Origin: Pseudooceanicola nanhaiensis DSM 18065
GTDB lineage: Bacteria > Pseudomonadota > Alphaproteobacteria > Rhodobacterales > Rhodobacteraceae
Direction of reading: 5' to 3'
NCBI RefSeq assembly: GCF_000688295.1
Contig: NZ_JHZF01000011.1
Coordinates: forward strand, 1,396,288-1,460,287
Length of the DNA stretch: 64,000 nucleotides
Shown here one piece after another: positions 17,661 to 27,421 of the stretch (within the stretch, counting starts at the first letter, position 1; each line of letters starts with the position of its first letter). Made by a program: the position numbers and the translations under genes. Below the pieces are notes generated by a model, which did no database searches, was not told the DNA's origin, and was given only the letters and a program-made list of their open reading frames with translations.

Positions 17661-19106
17661 ATGCATGCTGCCCTTCACCGAACCGCACCGGTTGCCGGTT
17701 TGGCCCTCGTCGGCGGCGGTCTGCCAGTTGCGGCGATCTGCGCGGGCGCCGCGCTGCTGGCGGCCCAGACGGTGGTCACGGGGCTGAACCTCTGGACCGT
17801 CGGCGCCATGCCGCTGCCGCCTGCGCCGCCCGTCCCTGGCGGCCGCGGCGGGCCTCCCTTCTTCTCGGTCCATGTCGCCACCCATGACGAGCCGCCGGAG
17901 CTGGTCTGCGACACGCTCGCGGCGCTGCGCGACCAGCGGGGCGCGCCCGGATTCGAGATCATCGTGCTCGACAACAACACCCCCGACCCCGCGGTCTGGA
18001 CGCCGGTCGCCGCGTGGTGCAAGGCCGCCGGGCCGCGGTTCCGGTTCCACCACCGGGAGGGCGTCACCGGCGCCAAGGCGGGGGCGCTGAACATCGCGCT
18101 CGGCCTGACCGATCCGCGTGCCACCCATGTCGTCGTGATCGACGCCGACTACCGCGCCGAGCCCGATTTCCTGGCCGCAGCGGCGCAGGCGCTCGGAGGC
18201 GCCGGGCCCGATTTCGTGCAGTTCCCGCAGGCCTATCGCGACGGAGAGGACGCCGGAGGCGTGGTCCTGGAGCTGTCGGATTACTTCACCCGCCATGCCC
18301 GGGCGGCCGACGGCGCCAACGCGATGCTGCTGACCGGCACGCTCAGCGTGATCGACCGGCAGGCGCTGGAACGTGTCGGCGGCTGGTCGGGCGCGACGCT
18401 GACCGAGGATGCCGAGCTTGGCCTGCGGCTGCGCGGCGCGGGCTTCAACGGACGGCTCGACACCCGCATCGGCGGGCGGGGCCTGCTGCCGCTGGATTTC
18501 GACGGTCTTTCCAAACAGCGCTATCGCTGGGCGGCGGGCAACGTCGCCTGCCTGCGCGCGCTCTCGGGCCTGCCCCGCCGCACGGCGCTGCACACGCTGG
18601 CGCAGCTGACGGCCTGGGGCAATTTCGGCCTGCCGGTCGCGGCGCTCATGACGGGCGGCTGGCTGCGCGGCCTCGTTGCGGGCCCCGATGCGGCCACCGG
18701 GCTCGCCATGGCCTTCTGCGGCCTCGCGCTCGGGCTGATCCTGCTCGGGGCGGTCCTGCCGCTCGCCATGCAGGCGGCGGCCGGGCCGGCGCGCCGGGGC
18801 GACACGCTTTCGGCCATCGCCACGCGGATCGCCCTGCTGCCCGCCTCGGCCCGCGGCACGCTGGACGGGCTGGCGCGCTGCGCCGGCGGCTTCCGGCGCA
18901 CTCCGAAGGCCGCCGGAACGCGGACCGCGCCCGCCTGGCTGCGCGCCGAACTGACGGTGCCGGGGGCGCTCGGCCTGCTGATGCTCCTGCACCCGGCCGG
19001 CCCGCCGCTCGCCCAGGCGGGGGCCGCGCTGCTGGCGCTGCCGCTCGCCTGTGCCCCCGCCCCGTGCCGGGCCCTCGCCACCTATCGTCAACGCGCCATC
19101 GGATAA
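17661..19106 (+). CDS. Membrane glycosyltransferase, GT2 family (cellulose-synthase-like)
   Basis: This processive-type glycosyltransferase of 481 residues has an N-terminal hydrophobic helix, a GT2 catalytic domain and several C-terminal membrane helices. The catalytic signature is complete: the first Asp in VLDNNTPD, DAD-type VIDADYRAEP, TEDAELGLRL (the general base Asp), and QRYRWAAG, which matches the QxxRW acceptor motif. These features link it to beta-glycan synthases. The polymer is not predictable. It begins a run of genes (to 26490) with short gaps or overlaps. A ribosome-site-like AAGAGG lies 9 bases upstream of the ATG. Confidence 0.88.
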   Translation: MHAALHRTAPVAGLALVGGGLPVAAICAGAALLAAQTVVTGLNLWTVGAMPLPPAPPVPGGRGGPPFFSVHVATHDEPPELVCDTLAALRDQRGAPGFEIIVLDNNTPDPAVWTPVAAWCKAAGPRFRFHHREGVTGAKAGALNIALGLTDPRATHVVVIDADYRAEPDFLAAAAQALGGAGPDFVQFPQAYRDGEDAGGVVLELSDYFTRHARAADGANAMLLTGTLSVIDRQALERVGGWSGATLTEDAELGLRLRGAGFNGRLDTRIGGRGLLPLDFDGLSKQRYRWAAGNVACLRALSGLPRRTALHTLAQLTAWGNFGLPVAALMTGGWLRGLVAGPDAATGLAMAFCGLALGLILLGAVLPLAMQAAAGPARRGDTLSAIATRIALLPASARGTLDGLARCAGGFRRTPKAAGTRTAPAWLRAELTVPGALGLLMLLHPAGPPLAQAGAALLALPLACAPAPCRALATYRQRAIG

Positions 19107-19115
19107 GGAACAGCC

Positions 19116-20021
19116 ATGCCGCCGAGCGTCACCATCGTCATCCCGACCTACAACCGGGCCCAGTGCATCGCGCAGGCCGTCGATGCCGCCCTCGGCCAGT
19201 CCCATGCCGACACCCATGTGCTGGTGGTCGACGACGCCTCGACCGACGCGACCCCTTCGGTGCTGGCGGGCTACGCGGATCACCCGCGGGTCTCCTGCCT
19301 CCGGCTGGGGCGCAACGTCGGCACGGCGCAGGCCAAGAACGTCGGGATCGCGCTCAGCCGGTCCGAGGCGGTGACCTTCCACGATTCCGACGACATCCCG
19401 CACCGCGACAAGGTCCTGCGTCAGGTCCGCGCGCTGACGCGCCACGACGTCGAGGCGCATCCCTGCCTGAACTGGTCCCTCGCGGGCCAGCGGCCGGGGA
19501 CGCGGCTGCAGGTCGGCGCGGTGCTGACCCATCACGAGCTCATCCTGCCCGACGGCGCCCGGGTCGAGATCCGGCGCAGCCTGTCGCTGGTCGACGACTT
19601 CTTCCCCAACCTCCAGATGTCCGCCGGGGTGCCGGGGGACTGGACGCATGTGAACTCGGGCCTCTTCCACCGGTCCGTATTCGACCGGCTGGGCGGCTTT
19701 GCGGATTGCATCGAGGAGGACCGCGAATTCCGCAACCGTCTGATCATGGCCGGAGAGGTCATCTGGCTGATCCCCGAGATCCTGCTGACCAAGATCGAGA
19801 CCGCGGATTCCCTGACGCTCGCGCAGGCAACGGATTACGACAGCCCGCGGCGCCGGTCCGACCGGGACCGCGTCTGGGGCACCGTCCAGCACTGGCTGGC
19901 CACGCGCGAGGTCGCCCCGGTGCCGATCGACCTCTCCGGGGTCGAGATCGCCGCGCTCACCAATCCCGGCCCGCTCGCCATTCCGTCGGAGCTCCTGCCC
20001 CGGCCGGAGGCCGCCGCATGA
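19116..20021 (+). CDS. Glycosyltransferase family 2
   Basis: This 301-residue soluble GT-A enzyme opens with VTIVIPTYNRAQCI, the standard nucleotide-sugar-binding start, then VVDDASTDAT and the metal-binding DSDD (HDSDDIPHRDK). The late EEDREFRNRL segment corresponds to the acceptor-side catalytic acid region. There are no membrane helices. It starts 9 bases after the membrane GT2 gene and overlaps the next glycosyltransferase gene by 4 bp. Donor and acceptor sugars are unknown. Confidence 0.9.
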   Translation: MPPSVTIVIPTYNRAQCIAQAVDAALGQSHADTHVLVVDDASTDATPSVLAGYADHPRVSCLRLGRNVGTAQAKNVGIALSRSEAVTFHDSDDIPHRDKVLRQVRALTRHDVEAHPCLNWSLAGQRPGTRLQVGAVLTHHELILPDGARVEIRRSLSLVDDFFPNLQMSAGVPGDWTHVNSGLFHRSVFDRLGGFADCIEEDREFRNRLIMAGEVIWLIPEILLTKIETADSLTLAQATDYDSPRRRSDRDRVWGTVQHWLATREVAPVPIDLSGVEIAALTNPGPLAIPSELLPRPEAAA

Positions 20022-21037
20022 GCGCCGCGACCGCCATCGTCGACCCGCTGGCCCCGCACGCCTACTCGGGCCGCAGCGAGAGCCTCGCCGGGCTGGGCGG
20101 GACCGAGGCGACCGTTGTGCGCGTGGCCGAGGGGCTGGGCGGCGTGACGGTCTTCCAATGCGCCCGGCGCGCCCCGTCCGTGGTCAACGGCGTGCGCTAC
20201 ATGCCCGTCGTGCCGCGCGACGGCCTGCCGGGGGCGCCCGGGACGATCCTCGTCATCAACGCGTGGAAGGTGGCGCTGATCCTGCGCCGCCGCCATCCCG
20301 GTGCGCGCATCCTGCTGTGGCTGCACGTGGTGCCCGGCCGGCACAATCGCGGCATGGCGGGCGCCCTGCACGCGGCCGGGATCGAGGTCGTCTGCGTCTC
20401 GGCCAGCCATGCACGGCAGCTCCGCGCCTTCCTGCCGCATCCGCAGCCCGTCATCCGGCACGTGGCCAACCCGATCGACCCGGCGCTGCGCCCGGACGAC
20501 ACCCCGCGCGACCCGAACCTGCTGCTCTTCGCCTCGTCGCCGCACAAGGGGCTGGACGAGGTCTATCGCGCCTTTTCGGCCCTGCGCGCGCGGATCCCCG
20601 GCCTGCGGCTGGCGGTGGCCGACCCGGGCTACCTGCGCTGGAACGCCGGGCCGCCGCCGCCGGGCGTGCTGCACCTCGGCCGGCTCGCGCCCGAGGCGCT
20701 GCACCAGCGGATGCGGCGGGCGCTCTGCCTCTTCTACCCGCAGACCCGCTTCGTCGAGACCTTCGGCCTGGTGATCGCCGAGGCGAACGCCCTCGGCTGC
20801 CCCGCCCTGCTGCACCGCGGGCTCGGCGCCAACGACGAGGTGGCGAGCGATCCCGGGCAATTGATCGACGCGACCGACCCGCGGCAGATCGCGGGCCGCA
20901 TCGCGCGCTGGCGGCTCCGGCCGCCGCCTGTCGCGGGCCGCGCCGAATTCCGCGCCGACGCCGTCATCGCGGCCTGGCGCGACCTGCTTTCCGACACTGC
21001 AACCCATGCCACCCCCGACATGCGTCGGGCCAGCTGA
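20018..21037 (+). CDS. Glycosyltransferase family 4-like (GT-B)
   Basis: This is a 339-residue retaining GT-B type enzyme. The N-terminal half begins with GGTEATVVRVAEGL, and the C-terminal half has LLFASSPHKGLDEVYRAF and the characteristic ETFGLVIAEANALGCPALLH, where the Glu-rich E-x7-E motif binds the nucleotide-sugar. The final Ser/Thr-rich tail precedes the catalase gene by 15 bp. ATGA overlap with the preceding GT2 gene shows translational coupling. It probably acts in the same glycan pathway. Confidence 0.87.
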   Translation: MSAATAIVDPLAPHAYSGRSESLAGLGGTEATVVRVAEGLGGVTVFQCARRAPSVVNGVRYMPVVPRDGLPGAPGTILVINAWKVALILRRRHPGARILLWLHVVPGRHNRGMAGALHAAGIEVVCVSASHARQLRAFLPHPQPVIRHVANPIDPALRPDDTPRDPNLLLFASSPHKGLDEVYRAFSALRARIPGLRLAVADPGYLRWNAGPPPPGVLHLGRLAPEALHQRMRRALCLFYPQTRFVETFGLVIAEANALGCPALLHRGLGANDEVASDPGQLIDATDPRQIAGRIARWRLRPPPVAGRAEFRADAVIAAWRDLLSDTATHATPDMRRAS

Positions 21038-21052
21038 CAGGAGGAACGACCC

Positions 21053-23110
21053 ATGGCCAAGGACGACACCCGCACCGACCACGGAACCGGCGGAGAGACC
21101 CACCAGACCGCGGGCGGCCCGCACGAGACGATGACGACGCAGGTCGGCATGCCCGTCTCGGACGATCAGAACACCCTGAAGGTCGGCGACCGGGGGCCGC
21201 ATCTTCTGGAGGATCAGGTCTTCCGCGAGAAGATCTTCCATTTCGACCACGAGCGCATCCCCGAGCGGGTCGTGCATGCCCGCGGCTACGGCGCACGCGG
21301 CTATTTCGAGCTGACGGACCCGCTCTCGGACCTGACCCGCGCGGACCTCTTCCAGCGCAAGGGCGAGAAGACCGAGGTCTTCGTCCGCTTCTCGACCGTG
21401 GCGGGCAACAAGGGCTCGGCCGACCTGGCCCGCGACGTGCGCGGCTTCGCGGTGAAGTTCTACACCAAGGAGGGCAACTGGGACCTCGTCGGCAACAACA
21501 TCCCGGTCTTCTTCATCCAGGACGCGATGAAGTTTCCCGACCTGATCCACGCCGCCAAGCAGGAGCCCGACCGCGGCTTCCCGCAGGCGCAGACGGCGCA
21601 TGACAATTTCTGGGACTTCATCTCGCTGATGCCCGAATCGATGCACATGGTGATGTGGATCATGTCCGACCGCACCATCCCCCGCAGCTTCCGCTTCATG
21701 GAAGGCTTCGGCGTGCACACCTTCCGGCTGGTGGACGGCGCGGGGAAATCGACCTTCGTGAAGTTCCACTGGAAGCCCAAGCTGGGCCTGCAATCGGTGC
21801 TCTGGGACGAGGCCGTCAAGATCAACGGCGCCGATCCCGATTTCCACCGCCGCGACCTCTGGGACGCGATCCAGATGGGCGACTTCCCGGAGTGGGAGCT
21901 GGGCGTCCAGGTCTTCGACGACGCCTTCGCCGACAGCTTCCCCTTCGACGTGCTCGATGCGACCAAGCTGATCCCCGAAGAGGACGTCCCGGTCCGGATC
22001 GTCGGGCGGCTGGTGCTCGACCGGGTGGTCGACAACTTCTTCGCCGAGACCGAACAGGTCGCCTTCCAGACCGGCAACATCGTCCCCGGGATCGACCATT
22101 CCAACGATCCCCTGCTGCAGGGGCGGAACTTCTCCTACCTCGACACGCAGCTCAAGCGGCTCGGCGGGCCCAACTTCAACCACATCCCCGTCAACGCGCC
22201 GCGCTGCCCGTTCCATCACTTCCAGCAGGACGGGCACATGGCGATGCACAACCCGGTCGGGCGGGCGAATTACGAGCCGAACAGCCACGGGCTCGGCCCG
22301 CGGGAGAACCCCGAGACGGGCTTCACCTCCTACCCGGCGGAAGAGGGCGGCGCCAAGCGGCGCATCCGGGCCGAGAGCTTCGCCGATCACTACAGCCAGG
22401 CGCGGCAGTTCTACATCAGCCAGACGGCGATCGAGCAGGCCAATATCGCCAACGCGCTCGTCTTCGAGCTGTCGAAATGCGAGATCCCCGAGATCCGGGC
22501 GCGTGTCGTGTCGCACCTGCTGAACATCGACGCGGGTCTGGCCGAGGAGGTCGCGACCGGGCTCGGCCTCACCGACATGCCCGAGGCCGCCACTCCCGCG
22601 AAACCGGTGGTGGAGACCGAACCATCGCCCGCGCTCAGCATCCTTGCGCAGCCGCCCGGGACGTTCGAGGGCCGGAAGCTCGGCATTCTCGTCACGGACG
22701 GCATCGACGGGAAGCATTTCGACGCGCTGAAGAAGGCCGCCACGGAGGCTGGCGCACAGGTCGTCGTGATCGCCAAGGCGGTCGGCGGGGTCGAGACCAA
22801 CCGCGGTCGCCGGATCGAGGCGGACGAGAAGATCGACGGCGCGCCCTCGGTCCTCTACGACGCGGTGGCGGTGCTCGCGAGCGAGGACGGCGCGGCGATG
22901 CTGGCCGGGATGCACCCGGCGCGGACCTTCCTTGCCGACGCCTTCGCGCATGGCAAGTTCATCGCCCTGACCGCGCCTGCGGCCGCGGCGTTCTGGCCGA
23001 AGGCGGTGCCGGAAGAGCCCGATGGCGGGGTCTTCTCGCTGGACGACAGCGGTGCGGCGTCCTTCGTCGAGGCCTGCGCCGGGCTGCGCTTCTGGGACCG
23101 GCTGGCATGA
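21053..23110 (+). CDS. katE: Large-subunit (clade 2) catalase, HPII type
   Basis: This haem catalase disproportionates hydrogen peroxide. At 685 residues it is of the large class. A disordered N-terminal extension is followed by the catalase core and a C-terminal class-I glutamine-amidotransferase-like domain (from [14 protein letters not shown] to the end). Distal haem-pocket His lies in [13 protein letters not shown], the Asn in [11 protein letters not shown], and the proximal Tyr in [34 protein letters not shown] is the catalase signature. It sits inside the glycosyltransferase run, 15 bp after a GT4 gene, and its stop overlaps the next GT2 gene. KatE-type catalases are classic stationary-phase/general-stress proteins. 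Confidence 0.97.
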   Translation: MAKDDTRTDHGTGGETHQTAGGPHETMTTQVGMPVSDDQNTLKVGDRGPHLLEDQVFREKIFHFDHERIPERVVHARGYGARGYFELTDPLSDLTRADLFQRKGEKTEVFVRFSTVAGNKGSADLARDVRGFAVKFYTKEGNWDLVGNNIPVFFIQDAMKFPDLIHAAKQEPDRGFPQAQTAHDNFWDFISLMPESMHMVMWIMSDRTIPRSFRFMEGFGVHTFRLVDGAGKSTFVKFHWKPKLGLQSVLWDEAVKINGADPDFHRRDLWDAIQMGDFPEWELGVQVFDDAFADSFPFDVLDATKLIPEEDVPVRIVGRLVLDRVVDNFFAETEQVAFQTGNIVPGIDHSNDPLLQGRNFSYLDTQLKRLGGPNFNHIPVNAPRCPFHHFQQDGHMAMHNPVGRANYEPNSHGLGPRENPETGFTSYPAEEGGAKRRIRAESFADHYSQARQFYISQTAIEQANIANALVFELSKCEIPEIRARVVSHLLNIDAGLAEEVATGLGLTDMPEAATPAKPVVETEPSPALSILAQPPGTFEGRKLGILVTDGIDGKHFDALKKAATEAGAQVVVIAKAVGGVETNRGRRIEADEKIDGAPSVLYDAVAVLASEDGAAMLAGMHPARTFLADAFAHGKFIALTAPAAAAFWPKAVPEEPDGGVFSLDDSGAASFVEACAGLRFWDRLA

Positions 23111-24141
23111 GCGGGACCGAGCGCTTCGATTTCGGCGGTCAGGGCGGCTGGCAGGCCGCCGTGACCATCCCGGCCCGGAACGAGGAGGACCGCATCCTCG
23201 CCTGCCTCGATGCGGCCGCCGCGGCAGTGTCCGGGCGCGGCGGCATCGTGCTGATCGTCAACGGCTCGCGCGATGCGACGCTACGGCTCGCGCGCGACTG
23301 GTTCGCGCGCGGCGACGTGCCGGGCCTGCTGCTGGACCATCCGGAACCGCCCGAGGGCGGGGTCGGCTGGGCCCGTCGGCAGGCGGCGCAGGCCGCGCTC
23401 TCGCGGGTCGCGCCGGACGGCATGATCGCGACGACGGATGCGGATTCGCGCGTGGCGCCGGACTGGATCAGCGCCAACCTGGCCGAGCTGCGCCGGGCCG
23501 ACCTGATCTGCGGCCTGGTCGAGCCCGACCCGGAAGAAGGCGCGCGCCTGCCCGAGATCATCGGCCGGCGCGGCGCGGTGGAGGGCGAATACGAGGCGCT
23601 CACCCGCCGGGCCATGGCGCTGCTCGATCCGGTCCCGCACGATCCCGCGCCCGCGCATCTGAACGCGGCGGGGGCGAGCCTCGCCTTCCGGCCCGCGCTC
23701 TACCGCGACGTGGGCGGCTTCCCGCCCCTGCCCTCGAGCGAGGACCGCGCCTTTGCCGCGCGGGCCGAGGCGCGGGGCTGGCGTGTCCGCCATGCGACGG
23801 CGCCCCGGGTCATCACCTCGTGCCGCATGACGGGCCGGGTGACGGGCGGCATGGCCGACACCCTTCGCAGTCGCACGACCGAGGCCGACCCGCTGGTCGA
23901 CGGTCTTTTCGAACCGGCGCGCGCCACGCTCCTGCGGGCGCGGATCCGGGGCCAGATCCGCAGCGCCTGCAGGCATGATCCCGCCGCCTTCGCCGCTGCG
24001 TGGCTCCGGGCCGAGGCGGCGGAGCCGCTTCTCGCCCGGCGCCGGATGCGCCTGTCCGAGCTGCAGGCCGAACTGCCGGCCCTGCATGCGGCGGTCGAGG
24101 CGCTGGAAAGCGCGACGACGCCCGGGATGGCGGCAGAATGA
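23107..24141 (+). CDS. Glycosyltransferase family 2
   Basis: This 344-residue protein has a GT-A N-terminal domain: [13 protein letters not shown] at the start, [10 protein letters not shown], and the metal-binding [34 protein letters not shown] and [16 protein letters not shown] supply the acceptor and catalytic acid regions. The C-terminal third is helical and has no membrane segments. Its ATG overlaps the catalase stop and its own stop overlaps the acyl-CoA-dehydrogenase-like gene. It belongs with the next three genes as a set recurring in alphaproteobacteria (GT2, acyl-CoA dehydrogenase-like, PIG-L, NodS-like); the product of that set is, to my knowledge, not defined. Confidence 0.85.
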   Translation: MSGTERFDFGGQGGWQAAVTIPARNEEDRILACLDAAAAAVSGRGGIVLIVNGSRDATLRLARDWFARGDVPGLLLDHPEPPEGGVGWARRQAAQAALSRVAPDGMIATTDADSRVAPDWISANLAELRRADLICGLVEPDPEEGARLPEIIGRRGAVEGEYEALTRRAMALLDPVPHDPAPAHLNAAGASLAFRPALYRDVGGFPPLPSSEDRAFAARAEARGWRVRHATAPRVITSCRMTGRVTGGMADTLRSRTTEADPLVDGLFEPARATLLRARIRGQIRSACRHDPAAFAAAWLRAEAAEPLLARRRMRLSELQAELPALHAAVEALESATTPGMAAE

Positions 24142-25202
24142 CCCGGCTGGCCCAGATCACGCCCGACATGGACACCGAGGCGGTGATGGCGCGGATCGCC
24201 GCGCGCGCGGCCGAGGCCGACGCGGGACGCCGCGATCTCGCGGAGGACATGGCGGATCTGCGCGACACAGGCCACCTCGACGCCCTGTCGCGCCCCGACG
24301 CCCCCGTCGCCGCGGCCACCCTGCTGCGCCGCATCGGGCGCGCGAACCTCTCGGTCGGGCGGCTGGCCGAGGGGCACATGAACGCGCTCGCCCTGATCCG
24401 GCTCTACGGCACCGCGGAGCAGCGCGAACGGCATCGTGCCTCCGGCCCCCTGCTCGGCGTCTGGGGCGCGGATGGCGATCCCCCCGCCCGCATCGCCGAA
24501 CGGGACAGCGCCCGGTTCGTGCTGGCGGGCGGCAAGCGCTTCGCCTCGGGACTGGGGATCGTCGGCACCGCCATCGTCACCGTCCCTGCCGAGGGCGGCA
24601 CGCAGCTCGTGCTGATCGACGCCACCGACCCGGCGCGCGCCGATGCCTCGGGCTGGCAGACCAGCGGGATGCGGGCCACCGCCTCGGGCAGTTTCCGGCT
24701 GGACGGGCTGAGGGGCGACCCATTGGGCGCCCCCGGCGATTACGAGCGCGAGCCGCATTTCGAGGGCGGCGTCTGGCGCTATGCCGCGCTGCACGTCGGC
24801 GGTCTGGAGGCGATCGCCGAGGCGGTGCGGCAGGCGGCCATCGCGAAGGCAAGCGAGGCGCAGCTGCACCGGCTGGCCCGCCTCGTGGCCATGACACACG
24901 CCGCGCGGCTCATGGTCGAGGCCGCCGCCGAGGCCAGTGCCGCAACAGGCGCCGGAGAGACCGCCGTGGCGCTCTCCCTCGCCGCCCGCGAACAGGTGGA
25001 GGAGGCCTGCCTGCGCGGCATCGCGCTGGCCGACCGGGCGCTCGGCACGCGGTCCTTTGCCACGGGCGCCACGGTCGAACGGGTCCGCCGCGATCTGGGA
25101 TTCTTCCTGCGGCAGGCCAATCTGGACGGAAAGCTCGAACGGACCGGCCGCGCGATCTGCGACGCGCCCGCCCCGGTCGGCGAGATATGGGGGACGACAT
25201 GA
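24138..25202 (+). CDS. Acyl-CoA-dehydrogenase-like protein
   Basis: This 354-residue flavoprotein-fold protein is somewhat shorter than typical acyl-CoA dehydrogenases (about 380). The N-terminal helical domain has a poorly conserved substrate region. The middle beta domain (LLGVWGADGDPPARI...GGKRFASGLGIVGTAIV) resembles the FAD-binding part, and the C-terminal four-helix bundle contains ALGTRSFATGATVERVRRDLGFFLRQANLDGK. The usual active-site Glu in the C-terminal bundle is not obvious. It is coupled by ATGA overlaps to GT2 upstream and PIG-L downstream. It may act on a lipid intermediate or be a repurposed family member. Confidence 0.75.
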   Translation: MTRLAQITPDMDTEAVMARIAARAAEADAGRRDLAEDMADLRDTGHLDALSRPDAPVAAATLLRRIGRANLSVGRLAEGHMNALALIRLYGTAEQRERHRASGPLLGVWGADGDPPARIAERDSARFVLAGGKRFASGLGIVGTAIVTVPAEGGTQLVLIDATDPARADASGWQTSGMRATASGSFRLDGLRGDPLGAPGDYEREPHFEGGVWRYAALHVGGLEAIAEAVRQAAIAKASEAQLHRLARLVAMTHAARLMVEAAAEASAATGAGETAVALSLAAREQVEEACLRGIALADRALGTRSFATGATVERVRRDLGFFLRQANLDGKLERTGRAICDAPAPVGEIWGTT

Positions 25203-25924
25203 CGGCACTCGCGACGGCACGTTCGCCGCTGGTCACCGCAGGCGAAACCGCCCCCGAGGTGACGCTCGACGACATCGCGGGCCCCGGCGGCGTCCTCGTG
25301 CTGGCGCCGCATCCCGACGACGAGTCGCTGGCCTGCGGCGCCGCCATCGCCGCGGCGGCCGCCTCCGGGCGCGCCGTCAGCGTCGCGGTGGTGACGGACG
25401 GGTCCCGCTCGCACCGCGCCTCGGCCAGCCACCCGCCCGAACGGCTCGCGGCGCTGCGCCGCGCCGAGGTCGAGGCCGCGGTGGAGATCCTCACCGGGCG
25501 GGCGGATGCGATGACATGGCTGGGCTACACCGACCTCGCCGCGCCCGAGACCGAGGCGGACTTCGCCGCCGTCTCGGACCGGCTTGGCCCGCTCTCTGAA
25601 GTCACCGCGATCTGGACGACCTGGGGCGGCGACCCGCATCCCGACCACCTGAGAACCTGGGAGCTCGGCCGCTGGCTCTCCGCGCGGCACGGCATTGCGC
25701 TGTTCGGCTGCCCGGTCTGGGGCCGTGTGGAAACCCGCTGGCCCCTGCCCGACAGGCTCTGCCGCTTCCCCTCCGCGCCCTGGCGCGCCCTCAAGGCCCG
25801 GGCCGTGGCGGCGCATGTCTCGCAGATGACGCGGCTGATCGACGACGACCCCGAGGGGTTCATGATGGCGCCCGAGCTCGCGCGCCATTTCGTCGAGACC
25901 GACGAGATCTTCATCCCGACATGA
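25199..25924 (+). CDS. PIG-L family deacetylase
   Basis: This 241-residue zinc-dependent deacetylase belongs to the PIG-L/MshB family, which removes acetyl groups from N-acetylglucosamine-linked substrates. The metal-binding motif is APHPDDESLACG near residue 40, and the second histidine motif appears in GGDPHPDHLRTW. Its ATG overlaps the previous stop; another in-frame ATG lies four codons upstream (MGDDMTAL). In this operon it probably deacetylates a glycoconjugate built by the neighbouring GT2 enzyme. It overlaps the methyltransferase gene by 4 bp. Confidence 0.88.
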   Translation: MTALATARSPLVTAGETAPEVTLDDIAGPGGVLVLAPHPDDESLACGAAIAAAAASGRAVSVAVVTDGSRSHRASASHPPERLAALRRAEVEAAVEILTGRADAMTWLGYTDLAAPETEADFAAVSDRLGPLSEVTAIWTTWGGDPHPDHLRTWELGRWLSARHGIALFGCPVWGRVETRWPLPDRLCRFPSAPWRALKARAVAAHVSQMTRLIDDDPEGFMMAPELARHFVETDEIFIPT

Positions 25925-26490
25925 GCACCGATCCCCGCCATTTCGACCGGCTCTACGCCGACAGCCCCGACCCGTGGCACTACGAGACGAGCGGCTACGA
26001 GGCCGAGAAATACGCCGCCTGCCTCGCCCTGCTGCCCGAAGGACGCTTCGCCTCCGGGCTCGAGATCGGATGTTCGATCGGGGTTCTCAGCGCGATGCTG
26101 GCCGAGCGCTGCACGCGCTTCCTCGGGCTGGACGTGGCGGCGCAGGCGGTGGAACGCGCCCGCGCCCGCGACATTCCGAATGCGGAGTTCCGTGTCGCGC
26201 ACCTGCCCGGGGACTGGCCCGAGGGCACCTTCGACCTGATCGTGCTTTCCGAAGTGCTCTATTTCTTCGACGCGGATGCGCTGGACCGGCTGGCCCGCCG
26301 CGTGGCCGAAAGCCTTTCGCCCGGGGGCACGGTGCTGATGGCGAGCTATCTCGGCGAGACCGAGACCGAGCTGGACGGCGCCGAGGCGCAGGCGCATTTC
26401 GCCGGCGCGCTGGCCCGCCGCAGGCGCGCCCGCCCCCTGGGCGAACGCCGCGACCCGCGCTACGTGGCGCAGGTCTTCGAGCTGCCCTGA
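25921..26490 (+). CDS. SAM-dependent methyltransferase, NodS-like
   Basis: This 189-residue class I methyltransferase has the SAM-binding glycine loop LEIGCSIGVLSAMLA, then LGLDVAAQAVERAR, and LIVLSEVLYFF as motif IV. The N-terminal FDRLYADSPDPWHYETSGYEAEKY and overall length match NodS, the chitooligosaccharide N-methyltransferase of rhizobia. Together with the PIG-L deacetylase just before it, this implies deacetylation and then N-methylation of an amino sugar, by analogy with NodB-NodS. That pathway reading is inference. It is the last gene of the plus-strand run and converges on the oxidoreductase. Confidence 0.85.
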   Translation: MSTDPRHFDRLYADSPDPWHYETSGYEAEKYAACLALLPEGRFASGLEIGCSIGVLSAMLAERCTRFLGLDVAAQAVERARARDIPNAEFRVAHLPGDWPEGTFDLIVLSEVLYFFDADALDRLARRVAESLSPGGTVLMASYLGETETELDGAEAQAHFAGALARRRRARPLGERRDPRYVAQVFELP

Positions 26491-26506
26491 GGCCGCGACG
26501 GGCGGA

Positions 26507-27355
26507 TCAATCCGCCACCGCCGCGCCGCCGTCCGGGTGCAGCACGTGGCCGGTCATGAACGAGCTGTCGTCGCAGGCGAGAAACAGCAGCGACGGCGCG
26601 ACCTCGTTCGGCTGGCCGGGGCGCCCCATCGTGCTGCTCTTGCCGAAATCCTCGACCTTGTCGGGCGGGAACGACGCCGGGATCAGCGGCGTCCAGATCG
26701 GGCCCGGCGCGACTCCGTTCACCCGGATCCCCCGATCCGCCAGCTTGCTGGCCATGGCGCGCACGAAGGACAGGATCGCCCCCTTGGTGGCCGAGTAATC
26801 GATCAGCAGGTCCTGCCCGCGATAGGCCGTCACCGAGGTCACGCCGATGATCGCGGCCCCTTCCTTCAGATGCGGCAACGCGGCCTGCACCATGAACATC
26901 TGGCCGAAGATATTGGTGCGGAACGTGGCCTCCATCTGGTCCTCCGAGACATCCTCGAACCGGTCCTGCGCGTGCTGCTCGGCCGCGTTGTTGACCAGCA
27001 CGTCCAGCTTGCCGAACCGCTCCACCGTCTCGGCCACCGCGCTCAGGCAGAGGGCGCGGTCGCCGACGTCGCCGCGGATCGCGATCCCCTCGGACCCCTC
27101 GGCCCGGATTGCCTCGAGCGTGTCCTCCGCATCGCGGTCCTCGTCCTTGTAGAGGATCGCCACCCGCGCGCCCTCGCGCGCATAGAGCACCGCCGTCGCC
27201 CGCCCGATCCCGGAATCGCCGCCGGTGATGAGCGCGACCTTGCCCTCCATCCGGCCCGAACCGGGATAGCGCGGCGCATAGTCGGGCCTGGGGTCCATCT
27301 CGTGCTCCAGTCCGGGTTGCTGGTCCTGCACGCGGTCGTCTGAATACTGTGTCAT
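26507..27355 (-). CDS. SDR-family oxidoreductase (YghA/glucose-dehydrogenase-like)
   Basis: This 282-residue short-chain dehydrogenase has a charged N-terminal extension of about 37 residues rich in Gln/Pro/Asp, then the NAD(P)-binding TGGDSGIGRATA, the DVLVNNAAEQ motif and a catalytic YSATK (Tyr and Lys) preceded by the Ser in GVTSVTAYRG. The extension places it with the YghA-like group often seen in general-stress regulons. The substrate is unknown. It converges on the methyltransferase gene with a 16-bp gap. A GGAAC-N17-GGTT element about 70-90 bp upstream may be its promoter. Confidence 0.88.
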   Translation of the reverse strand: MTQYSDDRVQDQQPGLEHEMDPRPDYAPRYPGSGRMEGKVALITGGDSGIGRATAVLYAREGARVAILYKDEDRDAEDTLEAIRAEGSEGIAIRGDVGDRALCLSAVAETVERFGKLDVLVNNAAEQHAQDRFEDVSEDQMEATFRTNIFGQMFMVQAALPHLKEGAAIIGVTSVTAYRGQDLLIDYSATKGAILSFVRAMASKLADRGIRVNGVAPGPIWTPLIPASFPPDKVEDFGKSSTMGRPGQPNEVAPSLLFLACDDSSFMTGHVLHPDGGAAVAD

Positions 27356-27421
27356 CGCTGGGTCCTTCGGTCTGGAAAAGGGATGCGGCGCGGCACGGCG
27401 CGCCAAGCTGTCTTTCCGCAA

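Noticed and set aside
19835-22951. 1038-codon minus-strand frame across the GT4 and catalase genes
   Set aside because: It is antisense to well-supported genes and lacks any recognisable domain; high GC removes stop codons.
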